From JAZDLC01 sp043802345 (GTDB lineage Bacteria > Planctomycetota > B15-G4 > JADJEK01), in NCBI GenBank assembly GCA_043802345.1, contig JAZDLC010000482.1:1-18018 (forward strand): DNA of 18,018 nt, in the 5' to 3' direction. The position numbers and the translations under genes were made by a program. The notes under the pieces were generated by a model. The model made no database searches. It saw only the letters and a program-made list of their open reading frames with translations, and was not told the DNA's origin. Numbering within the stretch: the stretch's first letter is position 1; each line of letters begins with the position of its first letter. Below are positions 15,880 to 18,018 of this stretch, piece by piece.

Positions 15880-16541
15880 GGTGGCCTGAGATGCCTGGCA
15901 AGCCGTCGAGAGATCGTGAGACACCCAGGCGAACCGCCGCCGGATTCACCCTGATCGAACTGCTCGTGGTGATCACGATCCTGGCGGCGCTGCTGGCGCT
16001 GGGCGCCCGGCAGTTCGGGAAGTTCCTGGGGGCCGGGAAGGAAGCGCAGACCGTTGCCCTCATCGAACAGGTGAAGGGGCTCCTGGAGCAGTATCGCAAC
16101 CGCATGTCGGACTATCCTCCCTGCCGGCTGGGAGAGTACGGGATCAAGAGCCGCAACAACACGAACGAGGGGATCGAGGCGATGGTCGTGGGCCTGTTCC
16201 ACAAGAACTACGACGGCGCGCGCATCGAGGAGAAGTACCTCATGAACCAGGATGACGACGTGGCGGACAAGAACGTTACCGACCATGCGCAGCCGGTCCT
16301 GCTCGAGGTCGTGGACGCCTGGGAGAATCCGCTCGTGTACATCCGCTACGACCAGTACCAGGTCGAGCACGAGTACGAGTTCGTAGACGCCGACACCAAT
16401 GAACTCGAGACCTGCGTTGTCACAGCCGCGAAGAGCGAACTCACGGGTAGTTTCTATGCCAAGGAGTCTTATCAGTTGCTGTCCGTCGGAGAAGACGGCG
16501 TGCTGGGAACCGAAGACGATCTCACGTCCTACAAGGACTGA
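15876..16541 (+). CDS. G-type pseudopilin (GspG-like)
   Basis: The product is a 221-residue prepilin-like protein. The class III signal reads AAGFTLIELLVVITILAALLALG, with cleavage expected between Gly23 and Phe24 and Glu at +5 of the mature protein (shorter motif: G|FTLIE). The head contains YRNRMSDYPP, NEGIEAMV, a DAWENPLVYI block that resembles the GspG DPWGNPY motif, and the C-terminal GEDGVLGTEDDLTSY, close to the Ca-binding loop of GspG. In type II secretion GspG is the main subunit of the periplasmic pseudopilus. The ATG at 15876 overlaps the previous stop (ATGA) and is preceded by GGGACGAG; an ATG at 15891 with GAGG upstream would shorten the leader from 23 to 18 residues. The head is longer than in classical GspG. 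The next gene probably begins inside its 3' end. Confidence 0.9.
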   Translation: MRWPEMPGKPSRDRETPRRTAAGFTLIELLVVITILAALLALGARQFGKFLGAGKEAQTVALIEQVKGLLEQYRNRMSDYPPCRLGEYGIKSRNNTNEGIEAMVVGLFHKNYDGARIEEKYLMNQDDDVADKNVTDHAQPVLLEVVDAWENPLVYIRYDQYQVEHEYEFVDADTNELETCVVTAAKSELTGSFYAKESYQLLSVGEDGVLGTEDDLTSYKD

Positions 16542-17517
16542 GCGCGGCTTCACCCTGCTCGAGCTGCTGGCCGTACTCACGCTGTTTTCCATCCTGATGG
16601 GAATCGGTGTGGGCGCCTTCCGGAAGGTCTCTCTCGGCCGCGCCATGGCGGTCTCCCAGGTGAAGGACGCCCTGCGCGCGGCCCGGTTGTTCGCGATCGA
16701 GCAGTCCTCCGGCGCCCGGGTGGAGATCGATCCGGAAGCGAACACGATCCAGGCGTGCGGCTTCGTGAGCACCGGCAACTGGCACTTCGAGGACGAAGTT
16801 TCCCGGGGCTGGCCGACCAACGCGGTCCTGCTCGGCGACGCGACCCTGATCGAGGACGGGGCGATCGGCCGGGGACTGCGTTTCGGGGCGGAGGTGGCGG
16901 GGCAGGCCGACCTCGGCCGCAGCGTCTCGTTCGATTCCGACCGGGGCATCCAGGTCGAGCTGTTCGTGCGGTTGAGACAGGACAGCGCCGGCACGGTGAT
17001 CCAGAAGGGGGATGCGTTCCGGCTCGGCCTGACCGACTCAAGGACGCTGGCCTGCCGCATGCGCGTTCGGGAGGGCCATATGCCGGGGACCGCGGTGGCA
17101 GGGGTGCTCTCCCTGGAGACCGAGGATCGCGTTCCCTGGGGGCGCTGGGTGCGGATCGGAATGACCTACGACGGTACGGTGCTGAGCCTGTTGATCGATG
17201 GGCGCGCGCGGAAAAGCGTGAAGAACCCGGAGCCGCTCTTCGCCGAGCCCGACCCGGCGGCGACGCTGCTGCTGGGCGCCAGCAACGCGCATCTGACTTG
17301 CGATGTGGACGAGGTGCGGCTATCGAGCATCGTCGTCCGGGAGGCGCCGCCCCTGCCGGACGGCGTGACCTTCTCCGCCTCTGGAACGATCTACTTCGAT
17401 GCCAGGGGACGGCTCGACCCCGCCTACCACACCAAGCCGCTGACCGTGACTCTGGTTCATGACGAGCAGCGTCGGAATCGCGAGATCGTTGTTGGTCTTC
17501 TGGGAGAAATCCGGTGA
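16456..17517 (+). CDS. H-type pseudopilin (GspH-like) with an inserted LamG-like domain
   Basis: The protein has a prepilin signal RGFTLLELLAVLTLFS (from residue 30, cleavage between Gly31 and Phe32, Glu at +5), the long pilin helix with RAMAVSQVKDALRAARLFAIEQ, and a first strand ARVEID. A LamG/ConA-like insertion follows (about 107-293). Its start NWHFEDEV, its AIGRGLRFGA, its GRWVRIGMTYDGTVLSLLIDG and its CDVDEVRLSS match the order of the LamG_3 family. The chain then returns to a GspH-type ending, with DGVTFSASGTIYFDARG and REIVVGLLGEIR (300-353). The start is uncertain. The ATG at 16456 gives a 31-residue leader that overlaps gspG by 86 bases and lacks a Shine-Dalgarno, and no ATG, GTG or TTG lies closer in frame. 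The stop overlaps the next start as GTGA. Confidence 0.83.
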   Translation: MPRSLISCCPSEKTACWEPKTISRPTRTERGFTLLELLAVLTLFSILMGIGVGAFRKVSLGRAMAVSQVKDALRAARLFAIEQSSGARVEIDPEANTIQACGFVSTGNWHFEDEVSRGWPTNAVLLGDATLIEDGAIGRGLRFGAEVAGQADLGRSVSFDSDRGIQVELFVRLRQDSAGTVIQKGDAFRLGLTDSRTLACRMRVREGHMPGTAVAGVLSLETEDRVPWGRWVRIGMTYDGTVLSLLIDGRARKSVKNPEPLFAEPDPAATLLLGASNAHLTCDVDEVRLSSIVVREAPPLPDGVTFSASGTIYFDARGRLDPAYHTKPLTVTLVHDEQRRNREIVVGLLGEIR

Positions 17518-18018
17518 ACCACCTGAGGAACCGCGGTGTCGCCCTGATGGCAGTGTTGCTGGTGCTGATGGCGCTGGTGGCGATTGCGCTGCCGTTCTCG
17601 CTGTCGATGCGCAACCAGGATCATTCCGCCACGGTGCAGGTGTACGGGGCGAAGGCGGCGGCGTCGGTGGACGCGGCGCTGCGGCTGGCGGAAGAGGAGC
17701 TGGCCCTCACCGATGGGAGCGTCGATCAGACTCCTCACTACGACTCCGAGGCGGAGGTTTCGATCGGGCTGTCCGCGGCGGCGGAGAGATTTGGCGGCAC
17801 GACCAACGATCCGGCCGGATCGATCTGGTCCGCGCGGACCTCGGACGAGCAGGGCCGGGTCGACGTCAATCACGCCTCGCCGTTCCTGCTGAGCAATCTG
17901 CTGGGGGGCACCCGGCTGGCGGCGGCCCTCGACGCGACGACCGAGTCGGAGCTGCGGGTCGCCTCATCGGGGCACATGGCCGAGCAGGGGATCGTCTGGG
18001 TTGATGGTGAACTGATCC
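17514..18018 (+). CDS. GspK-like minor pseudopilin, 3' end outside the window
   Basis: The frame starts at the GTG of a GTGA overlap with the preceding stop and stays open for 168 codons to the end of the window. The N-terminus, NRGVALMAVLLVLMALVAIALPF, is a prepilin-type leader: cleavage is expected between Gly8 and Val9. It lacks Glu at +5, as is usual for GspK, the tip pseudopilin. Downstream, residues about 55-64 (ALRLAEEELA) form the start of the pilin helix continuation, and GRVDVNHASPFLLSNLLG (114-131) matches the GspK pattern of a GR-(V/L)-N segment followed by a leucine-rich helix. In classical systems GspK caps the pseudopilus with GspI and GspJ. Neither is between this gene and the H-type gene. 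The remaining sequence (GspK proteins usually exceed 300 residues) lies downstream. The alternative is another minor pilin of the PilX/PilV kind. Confidence 0.82.
   Translation, partial: MNHLRNRGVALMAVLLVLMALVAIALPFSLSMRNQDHSATVQVYGAKAAASVDAALRLAEEELALTDGSVDQTPHYDSEAEVSIGLSAAAERFGGTTNDPAGSIWSARTSDEQGRVDVNHASPFLLSNLLGGTRLAAALDATTESELRVASSGHMAEQGIVWVDGELI

Overview
The window is 18 kb of GC-rich, gene-dense bacterial DNA with short or overlapping gene junctions. It falls into two parts. No rRNA, tRNA, CRISPR array, transposon or phage gene is visible. The organism cannot be named from the sequence. A type II secretion/type IV pilus-like operon with prepilins, an actin-like PilM/GspL protein and a lipoprotein points to a diderm. 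The high GC, the FHA/TPR/LamG-rich proteins and the style of the G-type pseudopilin resemble Planctomycetota or similar environmental lineages. That is an impression, not a demonstration.

Positions 1-4649 are housekeeping genes. They are the 3' part of a class I/II PLP aminotransferase, a QueE-type radical SAM enzyme (7-carboxy-7-deazaguanine synthase, queuosine pathway) and the tandem GTPase Der (ribosome assembly), whose GTG start overlaps the queE stop. An acyl-CoA synthetase lies on the opposite strand, and its last 56 bases overlap the end of der.

Positions 4808-7155 hold a small putative lipoprotein gene. Convergent to it is a gene for an FHA-GAF-AAA+-HTH regulator of the sigma54-activator family. 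That reading frame is broken by one base at one of two G runs, and the GAFTGA loop that contacts sigma54 is missing.

Positions 7266-18018 form one co-directional cluster that runs off the window. The order is: a three-helix membrane protein with a GspG-like head; a membrane protein with two N-terminal FHA domains; a PilM-PilN fusion (GspL architecture); a PilO/GspM-like protein; a 919-residue membrane-anchored TPR protein with a C-terminal ConA-like domain; a G-type pseudopilin; an H-type pseudopilin with a LamG-like domain inserted into its head; and the start of a GspK-like minor pseudopilin. From the FHA gene onward most junctions overlap by 1-86 bases (one has a 6-base gap), so this is almost certainly one transcript. 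The secretin, the motor ATPase, the polytopic GspF/PilC protein and the prepilin peptidase are not in the window.

The most interesting aspect is a pseudopilus-type machine in which three separate parts (the FHA protein, the TPR protein and the H-type pseudopilin) each appear to carry a beta-sandwich domain of a kind often used to bind carbohydrate. FHA domains on the inner-membrane protein and on the adjacent regulator suggest control by Ser/Thr phosphorylation. Its cargo and function are unknown.
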